DNA of 7,288 bases, taken from Holosporales bacterium (GTDB lineage: Bacteria; Pseudomonadota; Alphaproteobacteria; Paracaedibacterales; UBA11393). The number at the start of each line of letters is the position of its first letter. Position 1 is the stretch's first letter. A model generated the notes under the pieces. The model was not told the origin of the DNA. It did no database searches and worked only from the letters and a program-made list of their open reading frames with translations. Positions 1 to 6,647 of the stretch are shown in pieces. Where the stretch lies: assembly GCA_003542655.1 (NCBI GenBank), contig DPKF01000057.1, forward strand, positions 1 to 7,288, in the 5' to 3' direction. The position numbers and the translations under genes are program-made.

Positions 1-329
1 ATCTTGCAAACGGTGAAAACATTCTTATATTTCCTGAAGGAACAAGAACAGAGCCAGGAAAATCAGTAAAACTGCAACGCAGTGTTGGTAACTTAGCATT
101 ATTTTCACATGCTAACATTCAATCAATTTTTATTGATTGTCGCCCTGTAACGCTGACAAAAAGTGGTAAATGGTATAACATACCTGATGAAGCTTCTGTT
201 TTTCAGGTTGAAATTGGCCCCCTCTTTAAAGTTTCAGACTATCAAGAAGACAAACCACGCTCCATTCGTGTGCGACGACTAACAGCTGACATGCAAAAGT
301 ACTATAATGAAAGGCTTGGTTATGAATAA
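1..329 (+). CDS. apeD: PlsC-like 1-acyl-glycerol-3-phosphate-type acyltransferase of APE cluster, 3' part only
   Basis: The 5' end lies outside the window; the reading frame begins at base 3 and ends at TAA 327-329, leaving about 108 C-terminal residues. Near the beginning is FPEGTRTEPG, the motif III glycerol-phosphate binding block of PlsC/lysophospholipid acyltransferases. The HX4D catalytic motif must be upstream and cannot be checked. The family transfers acyl chains from acyl-ACP or acyl-CoA to a glycerol-phosphate-like acceptor at the inner membrane. In APE clusters a protein of this kind precedes the two carrier protein genes, exactly as here, and probably helps build the lipid anchor of the polyene (inference). 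The C-terminus is basic (PRSIRVRRL). Its stop codon overlaps the start of the next gene by 8 nt. A housekeeping PlsC is possible from the motif alone, but the neighbours make the APE version much more likely. Confidence 0.85.
   Translation, partial: LANGENILIFPEGTRTEPGKSVKLQRSVGNLALFSHANIQSIFIDCRPVTLTKSGKWYNIPDEASVFQVEIGPLFKVSDYQEDKPRSIRVRRLTADMQKYYNERLGYE
309..314 (+). promoter_or_regulatory. Ribosome binding site for first ACP gene
   Basis: GAAAGG lies 7 nt before the ATG at 322. It favours that start over the in-frame ATG at 307, which would lie upstream of this site and add five residues not expected in an acyl carrier protein. Confidence 0.6.
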
Positions 330-582
330 CCTAGAAAATCAACTAAAAGAAGATATTATTAATACGCTTAACCTAGAAGATATTACACCAGATGATATTG
401 CCCCATCTGAACCTTTGTTTGGTGAGGGGTTAGGATTAGACTCTATAGATGCCTTAGAAATTGGCATCATGTTAAAGAAAAAATATAATCTTACAATTGC
501 AGAACAAGATGACACAGTAAAAAAACATTTTTATTCGATTGAAACATTAGCAAAATTCATTCAATCACAAGAACAAGCATAA
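322..582 (+). CDS. apeE: Acyl carrier protein, first of two (ApeE-like)
   Basis: An 86-residue acyl carrier protein. The phosphopantetheine attachment motif is GLDSIDALEIG, with the modified serine at residue 41. The length, acidic composition and helix pattern are those of a stand-alone type II ACP. I chose the ATG at 322 over the longer in-frame start at 307 because a GAAAGG ribosome binding site sits 7 nt before it and the resulting N-terminus is ACP-like. The start overlaps the acyltransferase stop in the octamer ATGAATAA, suggesting translational coupling. In the APE pathways studied, one ACP receives the activated aryl starter or carries the growing polyene; which of the two ACPs here does which cannot be told from sequence. 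It differs clearly from the next ACP, so this is not a recent tandem duplication. Confidence 0.93.
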   Translation: MNNLENQLKEDIINTLNLEDITPDDIAPSEPLFGEGLGLDSIDALEIGIMLKKKYNLTIAEQDDTVKKHFYSIETLAKFIQSQEQA

Positions 583-585
583 GGA
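581..585 (+). promoter_or_regulatory. Ribosome binding site for second ACP gene
   Basis: AAGGA overlaps the stop of the first ACP gene and lies 8 nt before the ATG at 594. The ATGs at 585 and 588 overlap it or lie too close to it, so 594 is the more likely start. Confidence 0.6.
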
Positions 586-593
586 TGATGGTT

Positions 594-839
594 ATGGAAA
601 AAGAGGAAATTTACTCAAAAATTACAGAGTATCTTGTGGAATATTTTGAAATTCCTTTAGAAAATATCACACCAGAAGCTAATTTTTATACAGACTGGGA
701 TTTAGATTCTATTGATGCCGTTGATTTGATCGTCAAATTACAAGAAATTACAAATAAGCAGATTGATCCGAATGATTTTAAAGAAATTAGAACCGTTCAA
801 AACGTCGTAGATCACGTATACAAATTGCTTCATGATTAA
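594..839 (+). CDS. apeF: Acyl carrier protein, second of two (ApeF-like)
   Basis: An 81-residue acyl carrier protein if translation begins at 594 (84 residues from 585). The attachment motif is DLDSIDAVDLIVKLQ, with the phosphopantetheinylated serine at residue 39. The segment FEIPLENITPEANFYTDWDL before it is the usual helix I-loop arrangement of a type II ACP. The start at 594 is preferred because AAGGA at 581-585 is well spaced from it and the protein then begins MEKEEIY, typical of this group. The gene follows the first ACP by 11 nt and overlaps the next gene by 8 nt (ATGATTAA). A pair of unlike ACPs just downstream of a PlsC-type acyltransferase is a hallmark of APE clusters. Its partner ketosynthases are not in this window. 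Confidence 0.93.
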   Translation: MEKEEIYSKITEYLVEYFEIPLENITPEANFYTDWDLDSIDAVDLIVKLQEITNKQIDPNDFKEIRTVQNVVDHVYKLLHD

Positions 840-1389
840 AAAATCGATTCAGTTTTTATTATCAACGATTCCGTTTACATATGTTTTATGGGTATATCTG
901 TTCAAAGATACCATTCTGCTCCATTGGGTAACCTTAATATTTGTTATGCTACTACTTTTAAAAACAGTATTCTTTCCAAATAATAAATTACGCACACAGG
1001 TTTGGATGGTTCAGATCATATTTATACTTATAAGTGTCGCCTTTCTTTTCATTTTAAACCCTGAACGCCTTCCTTATTTATACCCTGTCATTATTAGCCT
1101 ATCTGTTGCATCTGGATTTATGTATACGCTTTATAAACCACCCTATATGATAGAAACTTTTATGCGTTTTCGAAAAGAAAATCTAACGCAGCGTGAAGTG
1201 ACATATGCAAAAAATCTGACAATTATTTGGGCATTTTTTAGCGTTGCAAATGCCGGTATATCTTTAGGGTCCTTATGGATAAGTATGGATTTTTGGATAC
1301 TATACAATGGTTTAATTTCTTATGTTTTAATGGGCATTTTATTTGCAGGCGGTCTTGCATATCCCTATATAAAGAAAATATATGATTAA
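832..1389 (+). CDS. apeG: Six-helix inner-membrane protein, COG4648 type (ApeG-like)
   Basis: A 185-residue, very hydrophobic protein with about six predicted membrane helices, at roughly residues 6-24, 28-48, 57-75, 82-101, 128-150 and 153-178. Between helices 4 and 5 is a polar, basic stretch with YKPPYMIETFMRF; I recognise a similar 'PP.IER' segment followed by a Tyr/Trp-rich helix from the COG4648 proteins encoded in APE clusters. The biochemical role of this family is not established; a membrane scaffold or lipid/polyene handling role is a guess. No good ribosome binding site precedes the ATG, which sits inside the end of the ACP gene (ATGATTAA overlap), so translation probably depends on the upstream gene. 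The gene ends in the same ATGATTAA octamer, which starts the ligase gene. Confidence 0.82.
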   Translation: MIKKSIQFLLSTIPFTYVLWVYLFKDTILLHWVTLIFVMLLLLKTVFFPNNKLRTQVWMVQIIFILISVAFLFILNPERLPYLYPVIISLSVASGFMYTLYKPPYMIETFMRFRKENLTQREVTYAKNLTIIWAFFSVANAGISLGSLWISMDFWILYNGLISYVLMGILFAGGLAYPYIKKIYD

Positions 1390-2638
1390 TAAAATTATCA
1401 AAAATTTAGGATCTTCTTTAGGCCCCCAGTATGTTGAAACCTTCCATAAGATAAGGGCAACAATTCAAGATGCAGATCATGTCGTTCTTTATAGCGAAGA
1501 TAGGTATTTTTTCTTAACGGCCCTACTGGCAGCCTTTAGCACGGGGGGGAAAGTTTTTCTGCCGCACAATAAGGCAGAAAATTTTATCAGCTCTATCATG
1601 CAAAACAATACCTTATTTCTAACAGATAAAACGCCTTTAAAGAACAAACAAACAAGTGCGCAGCCTTTAATAGATTCTAAGAAAACATGTCTTGTCTTTT
1701 ATACATCTGGATCAACAGGCAAACCAAAAGCAATACCCAAAACATTGTTTCAGCTAGAAACAGAAATACAGTGTTTAATAAGTACTTTTAATATGTCAAG
1801 TTCTGGAAAATTCATATCAACAGTGCCACATTACCATATATATGGATTATTATTTTCAGTGCTGCTACCGCTATATTTAGAAAAGAAATTTTTAAATCAA
1901 ACCCTTGTTTTATGGGATGAGATTTTTACAAATTTAGGGCAAGACGATGTCTTAATATCAAGCCCATCACATTTATCTCGTTTAGAGGAAAAATCCTTAT
2001 ACAAGCCATCGTTTGTATTTTCATCAAGCGCCCCCTTATCTTTTGAAGATGCTCACAAAACAAACGATCTGCTTGGCACCCTACCATTTGAAATTTATGG
2101 TAGTACTGAAACTGGGGGTATTGCATACCGTCAACAACTTGATAATTCTGGCAAGTGCACGCCTTTTAACCAGATTAAGATAAAAATCGGAGAAAATAAC
2201 TGTCTTCATATAGCGTCTCCCTACCTTGATACTCCTTATCAAACTCAGGATCGCGTTATGATACATAGTGACAACACGTTCAATTTATTGGGTCGACATG
2301 ACCGTATTGTAAAAGTAGAGGGAAAACGCGTTTGCTTACTTGAAATTGAACAAAAATTAGCCTTACATCCGTCTATACAAGACTGTGTTATTTTACCTAT
2401 ACTTATGGAAAAGCGTGATATTTTAGGCGCCATTATTACCTTAACACAAGACGGCGTGATGCATTTGAATAGCGTCAAGAGGCATCAGTTTATTAATGCG
2501 CTCAAACAACATTTACGCCTCTATTTTGATATTGTCTGCATACCCAGACAATGGAAAATAGAAAGTAAAATGCCAGAAAATAGTACTGGAAAAAGGAGCA
2601 TCTCTGCTCTACAAAAAATATTTGAAGAGAATAAATAA
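1382..2638 (+). CDS. apeH: AMP-dependent acyl/aryl acid ligase (ApeH-like)
   Basis: A 418-residue member of the ANL superfamily of adenylating enzymes, short for the family but with all core motifs. These are the phosphate-binding loop YTSGSTGKPKA (107-117), an A4-like aromatic block VPHYHIYGL (148-156), the A5 motif EIYGSTETGG (237-246), Asp290 with the hinge region LLGRHDRIVKVEGKR (302-316), and the C-terminal catalytic lysine Lys404 in MPENSTGKRS. It should form an acyl-AMP and transfer the acyl group to a phosphopantetheine thiol. In characterised APE pathways the ApeH enzyme activates 4-hydroxybenzoate and loads it onto an ACP. Here the ammonia-lyase downstream makes a cinnamate-like acid another candidate (inference). 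It overlaps the membrane protein gene by 8 nt and the dehydratase gene by 1 nt. A G7 tract at 1543-1549 lies in codons 54-56. Confidence 0.9.
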   Translation: MINKIIKNLGSSLGPQYVETFHKIRATIQDADHVVLYSEDRYFFLTALLAAFSTGGKVFLPHNKAENFISSIMQNNTLFLTDKTPLKNKQTSAQPLIDSKKTCLVFYTSGSTGKPKAIPKTLFQLETEIQCLISTFNMSSSGKFISTVPHYHIYGLLFSVLLPLYLEKKFLNQTLVLWDEIFTNLGQDDVLISSPSHLSRLEEKSLYKPSFVFSSSAPLSFEDAHKTNDLLGTLPFEIYGSTETGGIAYRQQLDNSGKCTPFNQIKIKIGENNCLHIASPYLDTPYQTQDRVMIHSDNTFNLLGRHDRIVKVEGKRVCLLEIEQKLALHPSIQDCVILPILMEKRDILGAIITLTQDGVMHLNSVKRHQFINALKQHLRLYFDIVCIPRQWKIESKMPENSTGKRSISALQKIFEENK

Positions 2639-2982
2639 TGAGCATACTATTTCCTGAAATTCTTCATAAAAACATCAACGAACATAAAGCTGTCTTGGCT
2701 ATATTAATTCCTAAGGATCTTTTTTATTTTAAGGGTCACTTCCCTGAAAACCCTATCCTACCAGGTATCACACAACTACATTGGGCTGTGCACTATGCAA
2801 AAAATTGTTTTAATATTTCTGGTATGATTACACGTTGCCCTATAATAAAGTTTACAGACCTTATTCAACCTGAAATGAACTTAACATTAACCCTTGAAAA
2901 TTTTCCTATTGATTCTTATATAATGTATGAATACAAAAGTGATGAACAAACATATTCAACCGGTCGGCTATATTATAAATAA
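2638..2982 (+). CDS. apeI: Small hotdog-fold thioester dehydratase (ApeI-like)
   Basis: A 114-residue single hotdog domain related to FabA/FabZ dehydratases. The active-site block is FKGHFPENPILPGITQLHWA (31-50), in which His34 aligns with the catalytic His of FabZ and PENPILPG with its conserved turn. The second catalytic residue, Glu in FabZ and Asp in FabA, aligns with His48 here, which is unusual. In the APE system of Xenorhabdus, ApeI works as a heterodimer with a second dehydratase, ApeP, to remove water from 3-hydroxyacyl-ACP; the ApeP partner would lie outside this window. The start codon shares one base with the ligase stop (TAATG), with GAAGAGA at 2624-2630 as a possible weak ribosome binding site. 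The gene ends 12 nt before the glycosyltransferase gene. Confidence 0.85.
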   Translation: MSILFPEILHKNINEHKAVLAILIPKDLFYFKGHFPENPILPGITQLHWAVHYAKNCFNISGMITRCPIIKFTDLIQPEMNLTLTLENFPIDSYIMYEYKSDEQTYSTGRLYYK

Positions 2983-2985
2983 GGA
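2981..2985 (+). promoter_or_regulatory. Ribosome binding site for the glycosyltransferase/acyltransferase gene
   Basis: AAGGA overlaps the dehydratase stop codon and lies 9 nt before the ATG at 2995, supporting that start. Confidence 0.6.
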
Positions 2986-2994
2986 ATCAAACTT

Positions 2995-4665
2995 ATGCAG
3001 CGCATATGTGCTTTAATTCCAACCTATAATCACTATAAGGCTATTAAGACTGTGATTGAAAAAATTACAGATTATGGCTTAGATATTTTAATAGTTGATG
3101 ATGGAAGCAACAAGAAAACAAAAAATATAATTAACTCTATTACAGAACAATATCCTAAAGTCATGCACCTTTCATTTGACAATAATCAAGGAAAAGGTGC
3201 TGCTTGTGCAGCAGGGTTTAATTATTTGCACAATCTTGGTTATACACATGCTTTTCAAATTGATGCGGACGGACAACACGACTTATTGGCCATTCCAAAC
3301 TTTGTCAATATTGCAAAAGCCAATCCAACTGCTTTAATTAGCGGTAAACCTATATACGACAAAAGTGTGCCTTTGGGACGTAAAATTGGCAGATGGTTTA
3401 CCCATATATGGGTATTTATGGAAACATTATCTTTTCGCATAACCGATAGTATGTGTGGCTTTAGAATCTATCCATTAAAAGAAACATGCGACGTTCTGCA
3501 ATCAGCACATATTGGTAAACGCATGGATTTTGATACAGAAATCATGGTGCGCCTATTTTGGAACGCCGTTCCAACGCTTATGATACCAGTAAAAGTCATT
3601 TACCCAGCTGGTAACACGTCCAACTTTCGCTTATTACAAGATAATTGGTTGATTACAAAAATGCATACACGGCTCGTCATATCAATGATTTTTAATAGTG
3701 CATCCGTTTTAAAAAACAGACCAAATTATACGCATTTAAACAGATCCTTTGACAGCATAAGCTGGTCCTCATTAGAAGAGCGTGGTCCCTTAATTGGCAT
3801 GTTTTTCATATCAATCATTTACAAATTATTTGGACGTGCACTCTGTCAATTTATTGGGTGGCCACTTGTTCTGTATTATTATTTAACAGGAACAGAGCAG
3901 CGAAATGCATCAGAATTTTTTTTAAAAAAAGTCTTTAAAATACAAGGCCGTAATCAAGACCCTACATTTAAAGATAGCCTGTATCATTTCATGAATTTTT
4001 TCAATATGGCTTTAGATAAATTTTCTGCTTGGATTGGACACTCTTCTGTGCAAGATGTAACAGAAAATAGTATAACGCATTTAAAAAACATGATGTCAAA
4101 TAAGGGGGGCATGATACTTGTCAGCCACCTTGGCAATATGGAATTTTGCCGTGCTGTATCACAAATAGACCATCAAAAACGATTGCATATTTTACTACAT
4201 ACAAAAAACGCAAAGCGCTACAATCAAATGCTTAAGTTTTTCAACCCAGACGTGAACATTAATATCATTGAAGTAACCGAGGTTGGCGCTGAGACAATTA
4301 TCTTTTTGAAAGATCGCGTTAGCGAAGGTGATTTTGTTGTCATCGCTGCAGATCGGTTCCCCGTCAAGGGAGACAAACGCGTTAGTTATGTCCCTTTCTT
4401 AGGGGACAAGGCCCCATTTTCACAAGGTCCTTATATTTTAGCGTCTTTATTAGAATGCCCTGTCTATACCGCAGCAGCAATAAAAGAAGAAAAAAAATAT
4501 CATGTAAGTGTCGACCTATTTTCTGAAAAAATTGTATTAGACAGAAAAAATAGGACAGAACAATTACAGACTTACGCACATCAATATGCACAGTATTTAG
4601 AAAAACTGGCATTGAAATATCCATATCAATGGTACAACTTCTTTGATTTTTGGCAAAAACTTTAG
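2995..4665 (+). CDS. apeJ: Fused family-2 glycosyltransferase / LpxL-type acyltransferase (ApeJ-like)
   Basis: A 556-residue two-domain protein. Residues 1 to about 235 form a GT2 glycosyltransferase, with the N-terminal strand CALIPTYNH, the nucleotide-binding VDDGS (34-38), NNQGKGAA (63-70) and the metal-binding DADGQHD (90-96), as in dolichol-phosphate-mannose-synthase-like enzymes. Residues about 265-300 are hydrophobic or amphipathic (GPLIGMFF to LYYYLTG) and start the second domain. Residues about 300-556 resemble LpxL/HtrB lauroyltransferases: VSHLGNMEF carries the HX4E catalytic pair His378 and Glu383, and the end YPYQWYNFFDFW matches the usual C-terminal QW..F signature. The fusion is typical of APE clusters and suggests that one protein adds both a sugar and an acyl chain to the lipid part of the pigment on the cytoplasmic face of the inner membrane (inference). 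A T8A7 tract at 3916-3930 encodes FFLKK near residue 310. Confidence 0.92.
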   Translation: MQRICALIPTYNHYKAIKTVIEKITDYGLDILIVDDGSNKKTKNIINSITEQYPKVMHLSFDNNQGKGAACAAGFNYLHNLGYTHAFQIDADGQHDLLAIPNFVNIAKANPTALISGKPIYDKSVPLGRKIGRWFTHIWVFMETLSFRITDSMCGFRIYPLKETCDVLQSAHIGKRMDFDTEIMVRLFWNAVPTLMIPVKVIYPAGNTSNFRLLQDNWLITKMHTRLVISMIFNSASVLKNRPNYTHLNRSFDSISWSSLEERGPLIGMFFISIIYKLFGRALCQFIGWPLVLYYYLTGTEQRNASEFFLKKVFKIQGRNQDPTFKDSLYHFMNFFNMALDKFSAWIGHSSVQDVTENSITHLKNMMSNKGGMILVSHLGNMEFCRAVSQIDHQKRLHILLHTKNAKRYNQMLKFFNPDVNINIIEVTEVGAETIIFLKDRVSEGDFVVIAADRFPVKGDKRVSYVPFLGDKAPFSQGPYILASLLECPVYTAAAIKEEKKYHVSVDLFSEKIVLDRKNRTEQLQTYAHQYAQYLEKLALKYPYQWYNFFDFWQKL

Positions 4666-4673
4666 GGTAAAAG

Positions 4674-4680
4674 AAAAGGA
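4674..4680 (+). promoter_or_regulatory. Ribosome binding site for the ammonia-lyase gene
   Basis: AAAAGGA lies 6 nt before the ATG at 4687, in the 21-nt spacer after the glycosyltransferase/acyltransferase gene. It is the strongest-looking site in the window, so the lyase can be translated independently of the gene before it. Confidence 0.6.
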
Positions 4681-4686
4681 TTTTTT

Positions 4687-6237
4687 ATGAAAACAATTCA
4701 AATAGATCATCAAAATGGTCTAACTGTCGAACATTTGGGGCTTATTGCAAAAAAAGAGGCAACCTTAACGTTAAGCAGAGATCATAACTTTCAAACCCTT
4801 ATTCAAAAGGGGGCTGATTACCTAAAAAATGAATTGCACAATGAAGGCTATATTTATGGTGTGACAACCGGATACGGCGATAATGTGACACGCTCTGTCC
4901 CCTTAGAATATGTATATGACCTTCCAAAACATTTAATGCGTTTTCATGGTTGTGGCATGGGAACATTTTTAACGCCCGAACAAACACGTTGTGTATTAGC
5001 TGTGCGTCTTGCTTCTTTATGCAAAGGATTTTCAGGTGTTAATTTTGAACTTTTAACACGATTAGAACAGCTGTTAACCTTAGATATTTTACCCATGATC
5101 CCAAGTGAAGGATCCGTTGGTGCAAGTGGAGATTTAACACCACTTTCTTATATTGCTGCCGTATTGTATGGCGAAAGAACAGTTTGGCATAAAGATCAAA
5201 TTCGCCCGTCCATAGATGTATTAAATGAATACAATATTACACCCTATACGCTGCAACCAAAAGAAGCTTTAGCCATTATGAACGGCACAGCTGTTATGAC
5301 GGCCATTGTTGCAGAAGCATATTTACGTGCTGAATATTTAGTTGAACTATCATCACGCTTAACGGCATTAACCTGTATTGTGTTAGAAGGTAATCCTGTT
5401 CATTTTGACGCAGTTTTATTTTCTGCTAAACCCCATAAAGGCCAAGAAAATGTTGCATCATTAATACGTGCGGATCTTATAAATGTACCGGATCATTTTC
5501 CAACACATCGTTTGCAAGATAGATATTCAACGCGCTGTGCGCCGCATGTGATCGGCGTTCTTGCAGATTTTCTGCCCAAGTTTAAAGAAATCATTGAAAC
5601 TGAAATTAATTCTGCCTGCGATAACCCTTTAATCGATTTAACAGGCGATGTGCCGCGTATTTTATCAGGTGGTCATTTTTATGGTGGCCATATTGCTTTT
5701 GTTGCAGATTCTTTGAAAAACTTAGTTGCAAATATTGCAGATTTGCTAGACCGCCAGCTTGCAACCTTGGTAGACCCTAAAATGAATCATGGGCTCCCCG
5801 CTAATATATCAGGTTCTACAGGTCCGCAGGCTGTTATTAATCATGGGCTAAAAGCCGTTCAAATTGCAGCCTCTTCTTGGACAGCCGAAGCCTTAAAAAA
5901 TACAATGCCCGCTAGTGTATTTTCTCGGTCAACTGAAAGTCATAATCAAGACAAAGTCAGTATGGGAACAATTGCAGCACGTGATTCTATTCGTGTTTTA
6001 GAACTTACAGAACAAGTATGCGCAGCGCAAATGATAGCAACTCTTCAAGCAATTAGAATTCGCTTAGATTCAGGTAATATAACAAAAAACAATCTTACAA
6101 AAAATACACTTCATTACATTGAGGCAATACATGATATCATTCCTTATATTACAGATGATCAACCCCTGGATGATACGTTGCGAACATTAGTAGAATTAAT
6201 AAAATTACGCAAATTTCCGCTTTATGGTGCAAAGTAA
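4687..6237 (+). CDS. MIO-type aromatic amino acid/histidine ammonia-lyase
   Basis: A full-length (516 residue) member of the Lyase_aromatic family, which removes ammonia from His, Tyr or Phe to give the trans-acrylic acid. All catalytic parts are present: Tyr57 in YGVTTGYG; the Ala146-Ser147-Gly148 triad in SVGASGDL that cyclises to the MIO cofactor; Asn199; Tyr280 and Arg283 in RYSTRCAPHVIG; and Glu418 in STESHNQDKVSMG. This last block has the E-x-H-N-Q-D form known from plant PAL rather than the NQED of typical HutH. The substrate-selectivity pair is Phe86-His87 (LMRFHGCG), where TAL usually has His-Leu, PAL Phe-Leu and HAL Ser-His. The gene has no hut neighbours, lies inside an APE operon, and overlaps the thioesterase gene by 1 nt (TAATG). 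It probably makes the aryl starter acid; tyrosine, phenylalanine or histidine cannot be separated with certainty, so I give no symbol. Confidence 0.92.
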   Translation: MKTIQIDHQNGLTVEHLGLIAKKEATLTLSRDHNFQTLIQKGADYLKNELHNEGYIYGVTTGYGDNVTRSVPLEYVYDLPKHLMRFHGCGMGTFLTPEQTRCVLAVRLASLCKGFSGVNFELLTRLEQLLTLDILPMIPSEGSVGASGDLTPLSYIAAVLYGERTVWHKDQIRPSIDVLNEYNITPYTLQPKEALAIMNGTAVMTAIVAEAYLRAEYLVELSSRLTALTCIVLEGNPVHFDAVLFSAKPHKGQENVASLIRADLINVPDHFPTHRLQDRYSTRCAPHVIGVLADFLPKFKEIIETEINSACDNPLIDLTGDVPRILSGGHFYGGHIAFVADSLKNLVANIADLLDRQLATLVDPKMNHGLPANISGSTGPQAVINHGLKAVQIAASSWTAEALKNTMPASVFSRSTESHNQDKVSMGTIAARDSIRVLELTEQVCAAQMIATLQAIRIRLDSGNITKNNLTKNTLHYIEAIHDIIPYITDDQPLDDTLRTLVELIKLRKFPLYGAK

Positions 6238-6647
6238 TGACTTTAAAAATTAGACACAAACTAAAAGCACAATTTTTTGACTGCGATGCAATGGGTGTTG
6301 TTTGGCATGGAAATTATGTAAAATATTTTGAAGAAGCACGTGATAAATTCTTAGATTTAATTCATTATAGTTATCAACAAATGGAACAATCCGGCTATGT
6401 TTGGCCCGTTGTTGATTTACAAATAAAATATATTAAACCCATTATTTTAGGACAAGAATTCACAGTTGAGGCGACATTGCTAGAATACGAAAATAGATTC
6501 AAATTGGATTTCCGTCTTTATGACACAGATGAAAAGCTTTTAACAAAGGGACACTGCACACAAGTGGCGGTCAAAGCGGGGCATAACACATTAGAACTAA
6601 GAACACCTGCATTTTTTCAAGAAAAAATTAAAAAGGCATTGCGATGA
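6237..6647 (+). CDS. apeK: 4-hydroxybenzoyl-CoA thioesterase-like hotdog protein (ApeK-like)
   Basis: A 136-residue hotdog thioesterase. The active-site segment FFDCDAMGVVWHGNYVKYFE (13-32) matches the 4HBT/YbgC pattern, with the likely catalytic Asp17 and the conserved HGNY at 24-27; EEAR and the later segment WPVVDLQIKYIKPI are also typical. It should hydrolyse an acyl or aryl thioester. In APE clusters a protein of this type may release stalled or finished chains, or edit mis-primed carrier proteins; which of these applies is not shown by the sequence. Its start shares one base with the lyase stop (TAATG), and no good ribosome binding site precedes it, so translation is probably coupled to the lyase. 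Its TGA overlaps the next start as ATGA. Confidence 0.88.
   Translation: MTLKIRHKLKAQFFDCDAMGVVWHGNYVKYFEEARDKFLDLIHYSYQQMEQSGYVWPVVDLQIKYIKPIILGQEFTVEATLLEYENRFKLDFRLYDTDEKLLTKGHCTQVAVKAGHNTLELRTPAFFQEKIKKALR

Noticed and set aside
307..321. Longer start for the first ACP at 307
   Set aside because: Places the GAAAGG binding site inside the coding region and adds five residues not typical for an ACP; 322 is better.
1926..2478. Three minus-strand open frames within the ligase gene
   Set aside because: They lie wholly inside a complete ligase with all motifs and have no protein-like features.
4666..4686. Terminator or promoter in the largest gap
   Set aside because: Only 21 nt, no inverted repeat, just a ribosome binding site and a T-run before the ATG.
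4687..6237. Annotation as catabolic histidine ammonia-lyase (hutH)
   Set aside because: The NQED motif of HutH is replaced by ESHNQD, the selectivity pair is Phe-His, and no other hut gene is nearby; the APE context fits better. Activity on histidine is not excluded.
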